7,266 nucleotides of DNA from Ruminococcus sp. UBA3800 (GCA_002368715.1 DFEO01000161.1:1-7266); one strand, 5' to 3'. Shown: positions 1 to 7,201, counted from the first letter of the stretch. Notes: generated by a model not told the origin, from the sequence alone. Numbers and translations: made by a program.

Positions 1-467
1 CACATCCTCTCGGGAGAATCAAGACACATCCTTATCTCCTGACCTATGATGCCCAGCTCCTTGTCTATCGACTCCTGTGTGAAGTAAGGCTGCCGGACAA
101 AGCTCAGAAGTATTTCCAGCGACTTGTCCCAGTTCTGGGAGCAGCTGAAAAGATAGGCAGTATGGTCAAAGGTAGTATAAGCGTTGGCATCGGCACCTGT
201 CTGTGCATACAGCTCAAAGGCAGTGCAATCCTCGTTCTCAAAAAGCTTGTGCTCGAGAAAATGAGCTATGCCCTCGGGGACAGTCGTGTAGTCCTTTTCG
301 CCTGCGCTTTTGAAAATATTATTGAAGGAGCCGTATTTTGTTACGAACATAGCATCCGTGGTCTGATAGCCCTCCATCTTCCATATATAGATATCAAGGC
401 CTGAACTGTGGTGGATAACGCTGTACTGTTCGCCCAGTGCTTCGTCTCTTATTATCTGTTTATTCAT
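1..467 (-). CDS. yfmH: EF-P modification-associated protein YfmH (M16 zinc metallopeptidase), 5' part
   Basis: The first 155 codons of an M16-family peptidase are present; the rest lies beyond the left edge. The translation begins MNKQIIRDEALGEQY and contains the inverted zinc motif HFLEH (His69, Glu72, His73). It continues with the family's 'GADANAYT' and 'FDHTAYLF' strands, then a helix reading KELGIIGQEIRM, whose Glu144 is the likely third zinc ligand, 71 residues after His73. The protein is therefore the catalytically competent half of the YfmF/YfmH pair (B. subtilis YmfF/YmfH). In B. subtilis these genes sit next to ymfI, which acts in 5-aminopentanol modification of elongation factor P; database names reflect that link, and the real substrate is uncertain. 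The ATG at 467-465 is preceded by GAGGTGA with 6-nt spacing. It overlaps the yfmF stop by 8 bp, so translational coupling is likely. The true full length should be near 420-430 residues by family analogy. Confidence 0.93.
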   Translation of the reverse strand, partial: MNKQIIRDEALGEQYSVIHHSSGLDIYIWKMEGYQTTDAMFVTKYGSFNNIFKSAGEKDYTTVPEGIAHFLEHKLFENEDCTAFELYAQTGADANAYTTFDHTAYLFSCSQNWDKSLEILLSFVRQPYFTQESIDKELGIIGQEIRMCLDSPERM

Positions 468-1743
468 CGCCGCTCACCTCGCTGACCGCCTTTAAAACAT
501 ACACCGTGTCGAGCCTGAATGACGCAGCACACTGCTCGATCTCGGCTTTGGTGACGGCATTGAATCTGGCGCATATCTCATCGGGAGAAAAGGCGGTGCC
601 TCTTCTCGTCTGTACGATATACCAGTCCTGCATATCAAAGGGGCTGTCGTAATTGCTCCTGAAGCTGTCACAGATATAGCGCTTGGAGCTTTCGAGCAGA
701 TCATCCGAAAAGGCACCCTTTGCTGCCTCGGAAAGCTGTTTTATTATCTCTTCCCTTGCCGCTTCGATATTTGCGGTCTCGACGCCGCAGTCAACAATGA
801 TGGTCCCCTTCGAGTCGATATACACCGAAGGACAGTAATAGCAAAGAGAGAGCTTTTCCCTCACGTTCTCAAAGAGCATAGAGAACGGAGCCGAACCGAA
901 AAGAGTGCAGAAAAGCTTGACCGTGTATATGTCCTCATAGTCGGATTTGAATGCCATGACCATTTTGCTCTGGTTTATCTGTGCATCCTCGCCTGCAAAA
1001 ACAGGCTCGGGCTTCAGGGGCGAATTGCTCCTGAACGTTACAGGCTCTGCGGCTCTTTTAGTGAAAGGCTCAAAGGCCTTCTTTATCAGCGCTTCACATT
1101 CTGCTGTGGTGCCGTCGCCGCTTATGCTTATCTCTATCGCTGCGGTCTCCCGGAGCATCTTATAATAGTCCAGCAGCCCCTGTCTTGTCACCGAAAGAGC
1201 ATCATCGGGAGAACCGTAATCCGAATACATTGCGGGCTCGTCCCTGAAAATGACCTTCCTTGCCTCTCTTAATGCATAGGAACGCTTGTTGTTGACAGAG
1301 GCCGCTATGGAGTCGCTGAGCTCCTTCTGCTTCTGCGAGAATATCTCTTCATTGAAAAGGCCGTTTTCAAGCTGCGGCTCGAACAGACAGTCCAGCATAA
1401 GGCTGACCGCCTTTGTGGATATGACCTCTTTTCCTATGGTGTTCGCATCGGAAATGAAGGCGCAGCTGAGCCCCGAGCAGATCATATCCCCTGTCTTTGC
1501 AGAGAAAGCAGACAGATATGTGCCGTAAAGGCCTTCGGTCTCCTCGGCAAGAGCGAGCCTTGAAGGCAGCTTTGCGTTTGAAGTGGAAAGCACCGAAAAC
1601 AGCAAAGCGTTTTTCGCTGCGGCATCATAGGTGTTTTTTGTTATAAAAGCGATCTTCACACTGCAGCATTTGAACTTCGGGTCGGTAACACGCTCAAAGG
1701 TCACTGCGCCGCCAAGATCTTCTTTGTAAAAATCTACTGCCAA
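460..1743 (-). CDS. yfmF: EF-P modification-associated protein YfmF (M16 family, zinc site lost)
   Basis: A 427-residue M16-type protein of usual length for the family. The N-terminal half (about 1-220) has the M16 fold pattern. Where the zinc motif HxxEH should lie (about residues 60-75) it reads SRLALAEETEGLYGTYLSA, with no histidine, so this subunit should not bind the catalytic zinc. The C-terminal half keeps the element SMLFENVREKLSLCYY (288-303), with Arg295 and Tyr302/303 matching the Arg/Tyr pair that M16B partner subunits contribute to substrate binding. It is thus the non-metal subunit that likely pairs with YfmH, encoded immediately downstream with an 8-bp overlap. The start is TTG at 1743-1741, supported by AAAGGA 8 nt upstream; no ATG or GTG start in this frame is as well placed. 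No signal peptide or membrane segment is seen, so a cytoplasmic location is inferred. The EF-P link comes from the Bacillus naming only. A generic M16 (AlbE-like) subunit is the alternative reading. Confidence 0.9.
   Translation of the reverse strand: MAVDFYKEDLGGAVTFERVTDPKFKCCSVKIAFITKNTYDAAAKNALLFSVLSTSNAKLPSRLALAEETEGLYGTYLSAFSAKTGDMICSGLSCAFISDANTIGKEVISTKAVSLMLDCLFEPQLENGLFNEEIFSQKQKELSDSIAASVNNKRSYALREARKVIFRDEPAMYSDYGSPDDALSVTRQGLLDYYKMLRETAAIEISISGDGTTAECEALIKKAFEPFTKRAAEPVTFRSNSPLKPEPVFAGEDAQINQSKMVMAFKSDYEDIYTVKLFCTLFGSAPFSMLFENVREKLSLCYYCPSVYIDSKGTIIVDCGVETANIEAAREEIIKQLSEAAKGAFSDDLLESSKRYICDSFRSNYDSPFDMQDWYIVQTRRGTAFSPDEICARFNAVTKAEIEQCAASFRLDTVYVLKAVSEVSGDE
474..480 (-). promoter_or_regulatory. 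Ribosome binding site of yfmH inside the yfmF 3' end
   Basis: GAGGTGA on the minus strand lies 6 nt before the ATG at 467-465, within the last codons of yfmF. It fixes the yfmH start and supports coupled translation of the two peptidase-family subunits. Confidence 0.7.
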
Positions 1744-1751
1744 GTTTTTAT

Positions 1752-1757
1752 TCCTTT
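1752..1757 (-). promoter_or_regulatory. Ribosome binding site deciding the TTG start of yfmF
   Basis: AAAGGA on the minus strand lies 8 nt before TTG (1743-1741). It is the only good Shine-Dalgarno near the 5' end of the yfmF frame and is the main reason for choosing the TTG start. Confidence 0.7.
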
Positions 1758-1770
1758 CTTTGTTATTGTG

Positions 1771-1793
1771 TCAGCGCCGTAAAGCGGCACTGA
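1771..1793 (-). promoter_or_regulatory. Hairpin in the predicted 5' UTR of yfmF
   Basis: As minus-strand RNA, UCAGUGCCG pairs with CGGCGCUGA around the 5-nt loop CUUUA, giving a 9-bp stem with one G-U wobble. It lies about 15 nt downstream of the predicted transcription start and 13 nt upstream of the yfmF ribosome binding site. No U-run follows, so it does not look like an intrinsic terminator. The wobble pair becomes a C-A mismatch if the plus strand is transcribed, which fits minus-strand RNA as the functional molecule. It could stabilise the mRNA 5' end or bind a regulator; its role is unknown. Confidence 0.6.
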
Positions 1794-1799
1794 ATATTT

Positions 1800-1812
1800 A
1801 TAAACTGTTTAT
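1800..1812. promoter_or_regulatory. Perfect palindrome at the predicted yfmF start site (candidate operator)
   Basis: ATAAACAGTTTAT (minus strand) has perfect 6-bp arms around one central base. It begins 2 bp downstream of the -10 box and covers the predicted start near 1808. With a 1-nt loop it cannot fold as an RNA hairpin, so any function would be at the DNA level, for example a dimeric repressor site. I do not match it to a known regulator consensus, and AT-rich DNA makes chance occurrence plausible. Confidence 0.35.
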
Positions 1813-1814
1813 CT

Positions 1815-1843
1815 ATTATACCACAATGCAGGCCGGTTGTAAA
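1815..1843 (-). promoter_or_regulatory. Sigma-A-type promoter for yfmF-yfmH
   Basis: On the minus strand the -35 box TTTACA (1843-1838; 5 of 6 consensus bases) is separated by exactly 17 bp from a consensus -10 box TATAAT (1820-1815). TGG directly before the -10 box gives an extended -10 element. The predicted start is near A1808, giving a 5' UTR of about 65 nt. The -35 box begins 15 bp beyond the dnaE stop, so the promoter is fully intergenic. It implies that the M16 pair can be transcribed independently of the rapZ-whiA-dnaE unit. Confidence 0.85.
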
Positions 1844-1857
1844 GAGCGGTGCATTTG

Positions 1858-4800
1858 CTATTTTTTGCCGTCCGCTGCCTTTTTTGAATGGGGGCACGAA
1901 AGGTCGGGCTTTTGCGGATATTCACCGGCGGGCATAGGGCTCTTTTTTGCCTGTTTGTTCTTTGGCTGCATAAATGCCACATTATCCTCGCCCACAGCGC
2001 CCTCAAGCGCTTCTATAAGCTCACGGCTGATCCTGACGCCCAAAACGCCCTTGACAGCCGTCATTTTTTTACGGTCGGAGAGCCATATCATCAGCCGCCT
2101 GCCCTTTTCAGAAGAATAGCGCCTTGCGATCTCTGCCACAGCCGCCAGACCCTGCCTGTCTGCCGATGTCAGCTGAACACACAGGTCACGCTGCAAAAGC
2201 TCGTCATAAAATCGCTGTGCCTCTTCGCAGGTCTCTGCCAGTATCTTGGTATCCTCATCCTCTCTTACCGACAGCCTGCCCCAGACATGGAGCAGAGCCT
2301 TCTCCGCTATAACGCCTGCGCACCGGCTGTAAACGTTCGGAAAAACGATGACCTCCAGCGACGAGTATTTGTCCTCCAGAGTAACAAAGCACATAAGGTC
2401 GCCTTTTTTTGTGCGAAGCTGACGTTTAGCGCTCACCATTGCACAAAGGTGGACATAGTCGCCGTCACGATAGCCCTTAGCGCCCGACTCCGAATTTGCC
2501 CGTATCATTGCGGTGGTCCTGCTGCCTCCTGCTCTCAGGACTGTGAAAAGCTTGTCTATCGGATGACCCGACAGATACATCCCCAGCGCCTCGTGCTCAT
2601 ATTCGAGCAGGGTCTGCTCGTCATACTCGGGTAAAGGGTCTATTTTCATATCCGTCTGAACAGACGCACCTGACGAGAAGAAATCCAGCTGTCCCGAAAC
2701 AACTCCCTGACCGCCGTCACTCAGGCTCCTGAGTATCATACCGCAGGCATCGGCCATTTCGTGGCGGTTGTTGTCAAAGGTATCAAAGGCTCCGCTTTTT
2801 ATGAGAGCTTCGACATTTCTTGCGTTGATGTCCTTGCCGTGGACACGGGAGCAGAAATCTATCAGCGAGCGGAACGGGCCGGAGCTCTCACGCTCACGGA
2901 CGATACGCTCGATAGCACCCTCGCCCAGGCTCTTTATTGCCAGCAGAGCAAACCTTATCCCCTCGTCACAGGCAACAAAGCCCCTCTCACTGGTGTTTAT
3001 ATCTATCGGGAGTATCCTGACGCCGTGCTTCTGGGCATCCGAGATGTAGCCCATAAGCTTGTCAGTGCTCTCAAGGAGAGCGTTTGTCATAAGAGCCGCC
3101 ATGTATTCCTTATAGAAATGGCATTTCAGATAGGCGGTCTGATAGCTGACAAAAGCATAGGCGCAGGCGTGGGATTTATTGAAGGCATAGCTTGCGAATG
3201 ATGTCATCTCATCGAATATCTCATTTGCCACCTTTTCGGGCACACCGTTTGCAACAGCCCCGACGCACTGACCCTCTTCTCCCCAGATAAAGGCCTTGCG
3301 CTCGTTTTCCAGCACATCAGACTTTTTCTTGGCCATGGCTCTTCTTACTATATCCGCCCTGCCGTAGGAATAGCCCGCAAGAGTACGGAATATCTGCATG
3401 ACCTGCTCCTGATAAACTATACAGCCGTAGGTGACATCGAGGATGTCCTTTAAAAGCGGATGCTTGTAGGTGACCTTTGAGGGGTCATGGCGGTTTCTTA
3501 TATATGTGGGGATAGAATCCATAGGACCGGGACGGTAAAGGGAGATAACTGCTATAAGATCCTCTATCCCTGTCGGCCGAAGCTTCATTATCGTGGCGGT
3601 CATCCCGGCGCTTTCAAACTGGAAAACGCCCTCGGTCTGACCCTTGGAAAGCATATCGTATACCGCCTTGTCGTCCAGGGGGATATCGTTTATATCAAAG
3701 TCCGGGTGTGTTTTTCTCACACTCTTGCAGCACCTGTCGATGACAGTCAGGTTGCGAAGACCGAGGAAATCTATCTTCAACAGTCCCAGCCGCTCCAGTA
3801 TCGTCATAGTATACTGCGTTGACACAAGGCCGTCTCTTGCATAGAGAGGGACATAGAAGTCCACAGGCTCTTTTGTTATAACAACGCCTGCTGCATGGGT
3901 CGAAACATTTCTCGGCATCCCCTCGATACGCATCGCCGTGTCTATTATCTTCTTCGTCTGAGCATCGCTGTTATACAGCGCTTTTAGCGCAGGGTCCTCC
4001 CTGACGGAAACAGAAAGCAGAGCGTTTCTCGGGACCTTTTTCGAGATGCTGTCGCCCACCTGATAGGAATAGCCCATAGCCCTTGCAGCATCACGGACAG
4101 CCTGCTTTGCGGCAAGGGTGCCGAAGGTGGCTATCTGCGCCACATGGTCGGCTCCGTATTTGCGGATGACATAATCGATGACACGCTGTCTGCCCTCCAT
4201 GCAGAAGTCTATATCAAAGTCGGGCATAGAAACACGCTCGGGGTTGAGAAAGCGCTCGAACAGAAGATTGTATCTCAAAGGGTCAACACCCGTTATACCT
4301 ATACAGTAAGCGCAAAGGCTGCCTGCTCCGGAGCCTCTTCCGGGGCCTACGGGTATGCCGTTGGTCTTAGCGTAATTTATAAAGTCCCAGACTATTAGAT
4401 AATAGTCGGTGTAGCCCATACGGGTTATAACGTCAAGCTCGTATTCCAGCCTTTTGAAAGCGTCCTCGGCGGGGGTTCCGTAGCGCTTGTAAAGGCCGTC
4501 CCGGCACATCTTCCTGAGAAACGCCTCGTTGTCCTCAACACCGTCGATATGAAAATAGGGAAGCTTTGTGTTGCCGAATTCAAACTCCACATTGCAGCGC
4601 TCGGCTATCTTCACGGTGTTCTCTATCGCCTCGGGGTGAGAGCCGAAAAGCTGTGCCATCTCGTCGCCCGATTTCACATAGAACTCCTCTGTCGGAAAGG
4701 CAAGCGAATTCTCGTCCTCGATGGTCTTTGCGGTGGATATGCACATAAGTATACGCTGTGCATAGGCGTCCTCTCCTGTGAGATAGTGGCAGTCGTTGGT

Positions 4801-5406
4801 GGCACACAGCGGTATGCCTGTCTGGTTTGAAAGGCGTATCAGCGAGGGGTTTACCCTGCGCTGGTCAATGTCCTTATGGTCCTGTATCTCTATAAAGTAA
4901 TTGCCCTCACCGAAGATATCACGGTATTCGAGCGCAGCACTAAGAGCCGACTCGTAGTCGTCCTGTGAAAGGAGCACACAAAGCTCCCCCGCAAGGCAGG
5001 CAGAAAGGCAGATGAGCCCCTTGTGATATTTTCTCAGAAGCTCCTTGTCCACCCTCGGCTTCATATAAAAGCCCTCGGTGTAGGACAGGGACACAAGCTT
5101 TATAAGGTTGCGGTAGCCCTCCTCGTTCTCGCACAGGAGGATCAGGTGATAGGGGGCGTCTATCCTGCCCTGCTTGTCGTTTCTCGTTCTTGGCGCCACA
5201 TAGACCTCACAGCCTATTATGGGCTTTACGCCCTCTGCCTTGCAGGCGTTATAGAACTCCACTGCCGCAAACATATTTCCGTGGTCGGTAACGGCAACAG
5301 CCGTCTGTCCCAGCTCCTTTACACGCAAAACAAGCTCCTTGATGCGGCAGGCGCCGTCAAGGAGCGAATATTCGCTGTGAAGATGAAGATGGACAAACGG
5401 TGTCAT
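1858..5406 (-). CDS. dnaE: DNA polymerase III subunit alpha, DnaE type
   Basis: This 1182-residue C-family polymerase synthesises DNA at the replication fork. The N-terminal PHP domain (about 1-275) carries HLHLHSEYS, VTDHGNMF and ATNDCHYL. The palm has GPGRGSGAGS (354-363) and PDFDIDF with Asp398 and Asp400; the third catalytic aspartate is Asp546 in KIDFLGL. Fingers follow (about 560-800, including YQEQVMQI), then a helix-hairpin-helix region (about 820-875). A clamp-binding pentapeptide QLDFF lies at 906-910, an OB-fold at about 984-1060, and the C-terminal domain usual in Firmicutes DnaE at about 1070-1147. A Lys/Pro-rich tail (1148-1182) is extra. There is no N-terminal DnaQ-like exonuclease insertion, so this is not PolC. 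Firmicutes normally also carry PolC, with DnaE extending primers; polC is not in this window. The ATG is preceded by AGGAGGAAG at 7-nt spacing, 14 bp after the whiA stop. No frameshift was noticed. Confidence 0.98.
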   Translation of the reverse strand: MTPFVHLHLHSEYSLLDGACRIKELVLRVKELGQTAVAVTDHGNMFAAVEFYNACKAEGVKPIIGCEVYVAPRTRNDKQGRIDAPYHLILLCENEEGYRNLIKLVSLSYTEGFYMKPRVDKELLRKYHKGLICLSACLAGELCVLLSQDDYESALSAALEYRDIFGEGNYFIEIQDHKDIDQRRVNPSLIRLSNQTGIPLCATNDCHYLTGEDAYAQRILMCISTAKTIEDENSLAFPTEEFYVKSGDEMAQLFGSHPEAIENTVKIAERCNVEFEFGNTKLPYFHIDGVEDNEAFLRKMCRDGLYKRYGTPAEDAFKRLEYELDVITRMGYTDYYLIVWDFINYAKTNGIPVGPGRGSGAGSLCAYCIGITGVDPLRYNLLFERFLNPERVSMPDFDIDFCMEGRQRVIDYVIRKYGADHVAQIATFGTLAAKQAVRDAARAMGYSYQVGDSISKKVPRNALLSVSVREDPALKALYNSDAQTKKIIDTAMRIEGMPRNVSTHAAGVVITKEPVDFYVPLYARDGLVSTQYTMTILERLGLLKIDFLGLRNLTVIDRCCKSVRKTHPDFDINDIPLDDKAVYDMLSKGQTEGVFQFESAGMTATIMKLRPTGIEDLIAVISLYRPGPMDSIPTYIRNRHDPSKVTYKHPLLKDILDVTYGCIVYQEQVMQIFRTLAGYSYGRADIVRRAMAKKKSDVLENERKAFIWGEEGQCVGAVANGVPEKVANEIFDEMTSFASYAFNKSHACAYAFVSYQTAYLKCHFYKEYMAALMTNALLESTDKLMGYISDAQKHGVRILPIDINTSERGFVACDEGIRFALLAIKSLGEGAIERIVRERESSGPFRSLIDFCSRVHGKDINARNVEALIKSGAFDTFDNNRHEMADACGMILRSLSDGGQGVVSGQLDFFSSGASVQTDMKIDPLPEYDEQTLLEYEHEALGMYLSGHPIDKLFTVLRAGGSRTTAMIRANSESGAKGYRDGDYVHLCAMVSAKRQLRTKKGDLMCFVTLEDKYSSLEVIVFPNVYSRCAGVIAEKALLHVWGRLSVREDEDTKILAETCEEAQRFYDELLQRDLCVQLTSADRQGLAAVAEIARRYSSEKGRRLMIWLSDRKKMTAVKGVLGVRISRELIEALEGAVGEDNVAFMQPKNKQAKKSPMPAGEYPQKPDLSCPHSKKAADGKK

Positions 5407-5410
5407 CGGT

Positions 5411-5419
5411 CTTCCTCCT
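5411..5419 (-). promoter_or_regulatory. Strong ribosome binding site of dnaE
   Basis: AGGAGGAAG on the minus strand lies 7 nt upstream of the dnaE ATG, inside the 14-bp gap after whiA. It is the strongest Shine-Dalgarno in the window and fixes the dnaE start. The gap has no room for a promoter, so dnaE is transcribed with whiA or from a promoter inside whiA. Confidence 0.85.
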
Positions 5420-5420
5420 G

Positions 5421-6344
5421 TTATCTATGCTGCTTCTGTCTTATCCTGTCTGCAAAGTCAGATATCTTCTGGAGCCTGTGGTTGACACCCGACCGTGATA
5501 TAGGCGGCTCGAGCATTGCTCCCAGTTCCTTTAAGCTTATGTCGGGGTTATTGTAGCGAAGCTCCGCCATTTCCCGAAGAGCCGGCGTCAGCTCCTCAAG
5601 ACCCACTGTCTTTTCGATAAGCTCTATATCCTCGAGCTGCTTTTCAGCCGCTCTGAGTGTCTTTTCGATATTGGCGTTGTCACAGTTGACAGCACGGTTT
5701 ATCTTGTTTCTTACGTCCTTCATCATCTTTACGTTCATTATCTCCAGCGCCGACATTGCGGCACCCATGATAGTGAGCACATCTATGATGTTCTCGGACT
5801 CTTTTATATATACTATCTGCGAATTCTTGCGTTCTATGTGTTTTGGCGTTATACCGAAATGCTCGATGAGCAGAAGACCGAAATCATTGCACAGGTCAAG
5901 GGTCGGCATAACAAATTCGAGGTGATATTTTTTCTCGGGGTCTGTCACCGAGCCGCAGGCAAGAAAGATGCCTGCTATCAGCTGGGGCAGATACTTCTCC
6001 TTGGGAAGGTCATCCCCTGTCAGCCGCCTTGACTGGTCCATACGGAACATATCCAGAAGCGCAAGCCTGTTGTCTGCCCCTGCCACCTCGACATTATAAA
6101 GCGAGCCGCCATTCTTTCGGCCTGTCTCGGTAACAAGCACAGCATCGTCACGCTCCAAAAGGCGGCAGGCATTTTTCACAAAGAAATCCCTGACGTCCTC
6201 GTTCTCGGTGAGGAAAGATATCTCATTGTCCGAAAGCCTGTTGCAGTAGGTAAGAAGCCCCATCATGCACACGTCCGCCTTGGCACGGGAGTTTATCTTG
6301 TCGATTATCTCTTTTTTTACATTTACTGAAAAAGACTCTTTCAT
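5421..6344 (-). CDS. whiA: DNA-binding protein WhiA
   Basis: A 307-residue WhiA protein of normal family length. The N-terminal part (about 1-95) is the first LAGLIDADG-like repeat region. The second repeat reads IAGIFLACGSVTDPEKKYHLEF (123-144), where the catalytic acidic residues of homing endonucleases are replaced (Leu128, Cys130), so no nuclease activity is expected. The linker VRNKINRAVNCDNANIEKT (211-229) is a WhiA signature. The C-terminal helix-turn-helix (about 250-300) contains DISLKELGAML and ISRSGVNHRLQKI. WhiA controls sporulation septation in Streptomyces and influences cell division and chromosome segregation in Bacillus. The start ATG lies 2 bp after the rapZ stop (TAGCTATG) with only a weak GAGAG site 6 nt upstream, so translation probably depends on ribosomes arriving from rapZ. 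Confidence 0.97.
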   Translation of the reverse strand: MKESFSVNVKKEIIDKINSRAKADVCMMGLLTYCNRLSDNEISFLTENEDVRDFFVKNACRLLERDDAVLVTETGRKNGGSLYNVEVAGADNRLALLDMFRMDQSRRLTGDDLPKEKYLPQLIAGIFLACGSVTDPEKKYHLEFVMPTLDLCNDFGLLLIEHFGITPKHIERKNSQIVYIKESENIIDVLTIMGAAMSALEIMNVKMMKDVRNKINRAVNCDNANIEKTLRAAEKQLEDIELIEKTVGLEELTPALREMAELRYNNPDISLKELGAMLEPPISRSGVNHRLQKISDFADRIRQKQHR

Positions 6345-6346
6345 AG

Positions 6347-7201
6347 CTATCTCTCAATATCTCTGTGAGTTACCCTTATGCGGCGGCCTTCGAGCAGAAG
6401 GTGTGCCGAGAGCGCCTCCGCAAAGGTGACGCTGCGGTGCTTTCCGCCTGTACAGCCAAAAGCTATCACAAGCTGGCTCTTTCCCTCTTTTTCGTAAAGC
6501 GGTATCATATAGTCCACAAGCTCACAGAACTTTCGCAGTATTTCCCTTGACTCCTCAAAGGACAGCACATAGTCCGAGACCTCGCTGTTGAGGCCTGTTT
6601 TATGCTTGAGCTCGGGAATATAGAACGGATTTGGCAGACACCTTACATCAAACACAAGGTCGCCCTCGGGCATAGGCCCGTATTTAAAGCCAAACGAACG
6701 CACATCTATGTGCATATATCCGCCGTCCTCGCTGAACATCTCCGTTATGCGCTGTTTGAACTGTGCGACCGAGCTTGTTGAGGTATCGACATAATAATCC
6801 GAAAGCGCCTTGATGGGTACGAGCAGCTGTCTTTCGGCAGCGATCGCCTTTTCTATGTCGCCAAAGCTCTGCTCGTCAAGAGGATGCTTTCTTCTTGTTT
6901 CCTTATAGCGCCGCTCAATAACGCTGTCGGCGCAGTCGAGAAACAGTATCTTCAGCTCGACTTCTTCCTCTCTCAGCTCGCTGATAGTGTCCTGAAGCTT
7001 GAGAAAAAGGTCTCCGCCTCTGATGTCTACAACAAATGCCACCTTGTCGATCTTTCCGTCCGACTGACTGCAAATGTCGGCAAACTTGCCTATAAGCTCC
7101 GGCGGCATATTGTCTATGCAGTAATAGCCCATATCCTCGAAAACATCGACCGCTGCCGATTTTCCCGAGCCGGACATTCCCGTTATGATAACAAATTTCA
7201 T
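6347..7201 (-). CDS. rapZ: RNase adapter protein RapZ / YvcJ-type nucleotide-binding protein
   Basis: A 284-residue RapZ/YvcJ protein of full family length. The N-terminal P-loop domain has Walker A GMSGSGKS (8-15), then YCIDNMPPELI (27-37), VVDIRGG (57-63) and FLDCADSVIERRYKETRRKHPL (87-108). The C-terminal domain has SFGFKYGPMPEGDLVFDVRCLPNPFY (169-194) and GCTGGKHRSV (249-258), and ends HRDIER. Family members bind and hydrolyse nucleotides. In E. coli RapZ delivers the small RNA GlmZ to RNase E to set GlmS levels; in Bacillus YvcJ affects competence, and the RNA role is not established in Gram-positives. The ATG at 7201-7199 has GGTGA 5 nt upstream. yvcK, which commonly sits between rapZ and whiA, is missing here: whiA starts 2 bp after the rapZ stop. 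Confidence 0.97.
   Translation of the reverse strand: MKFVIITGMSGSGKSAAVDVFEDMGYYCIDNMPPELIGKFADICSQSDGKIDKVAFVVDIRGGDLFLKLQDTISELREEEVELKILFLDCADSVIERRYKETRRKHPLDEQSFGDIEKAIAAERQLLVPIKALSDYYVDTSTSSVAQFKQRITEMFSEDGGYMHIDVRSFGFKYGPMPEGDLVFDVRCLPNPFYIPELKHKTGLNSEVSDYVLSFEESREILRKFCELVDYMIPLYEKEGKSQLVIAFGCTGGKHRSVTFAEALSAHLLLEGRRIRVTHRDIER

Noticed and set aside
1744..1857. A rho-independent terminator after dnaE
   Set aside because: The only strong hairpin (1771-1793) lies downstream of the yfmF promoter and is not followed by a T-run on either strand.
1888..2634. A 248-codon open frame on the plus strand opposite the 3' part of dnaE
   Set aside because: It lies wholly within dnaE antisense, its translation is rich in Cys, His, Arg and Gln with no recognisable domain, and no ribosome binding site precedes it. 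It is a shadow of a GC-biased gene.
5023..5556. A 177-codon plus-strand open frame spanning the dnaE/whiA junction
   Set aside because: It is antisense to two well-supported genes, has no Shine-Dalgarno and shows no family motifs.
6312..6319. An A7 run at codons 9-11 of whiA as a frameshift or phase-variation site
   Set aside because: Runs of this length are common (another A7 lies in dnaE at 2064-2070), there is no sensible alternative product, and nothing downstream suggests programmed slippage.
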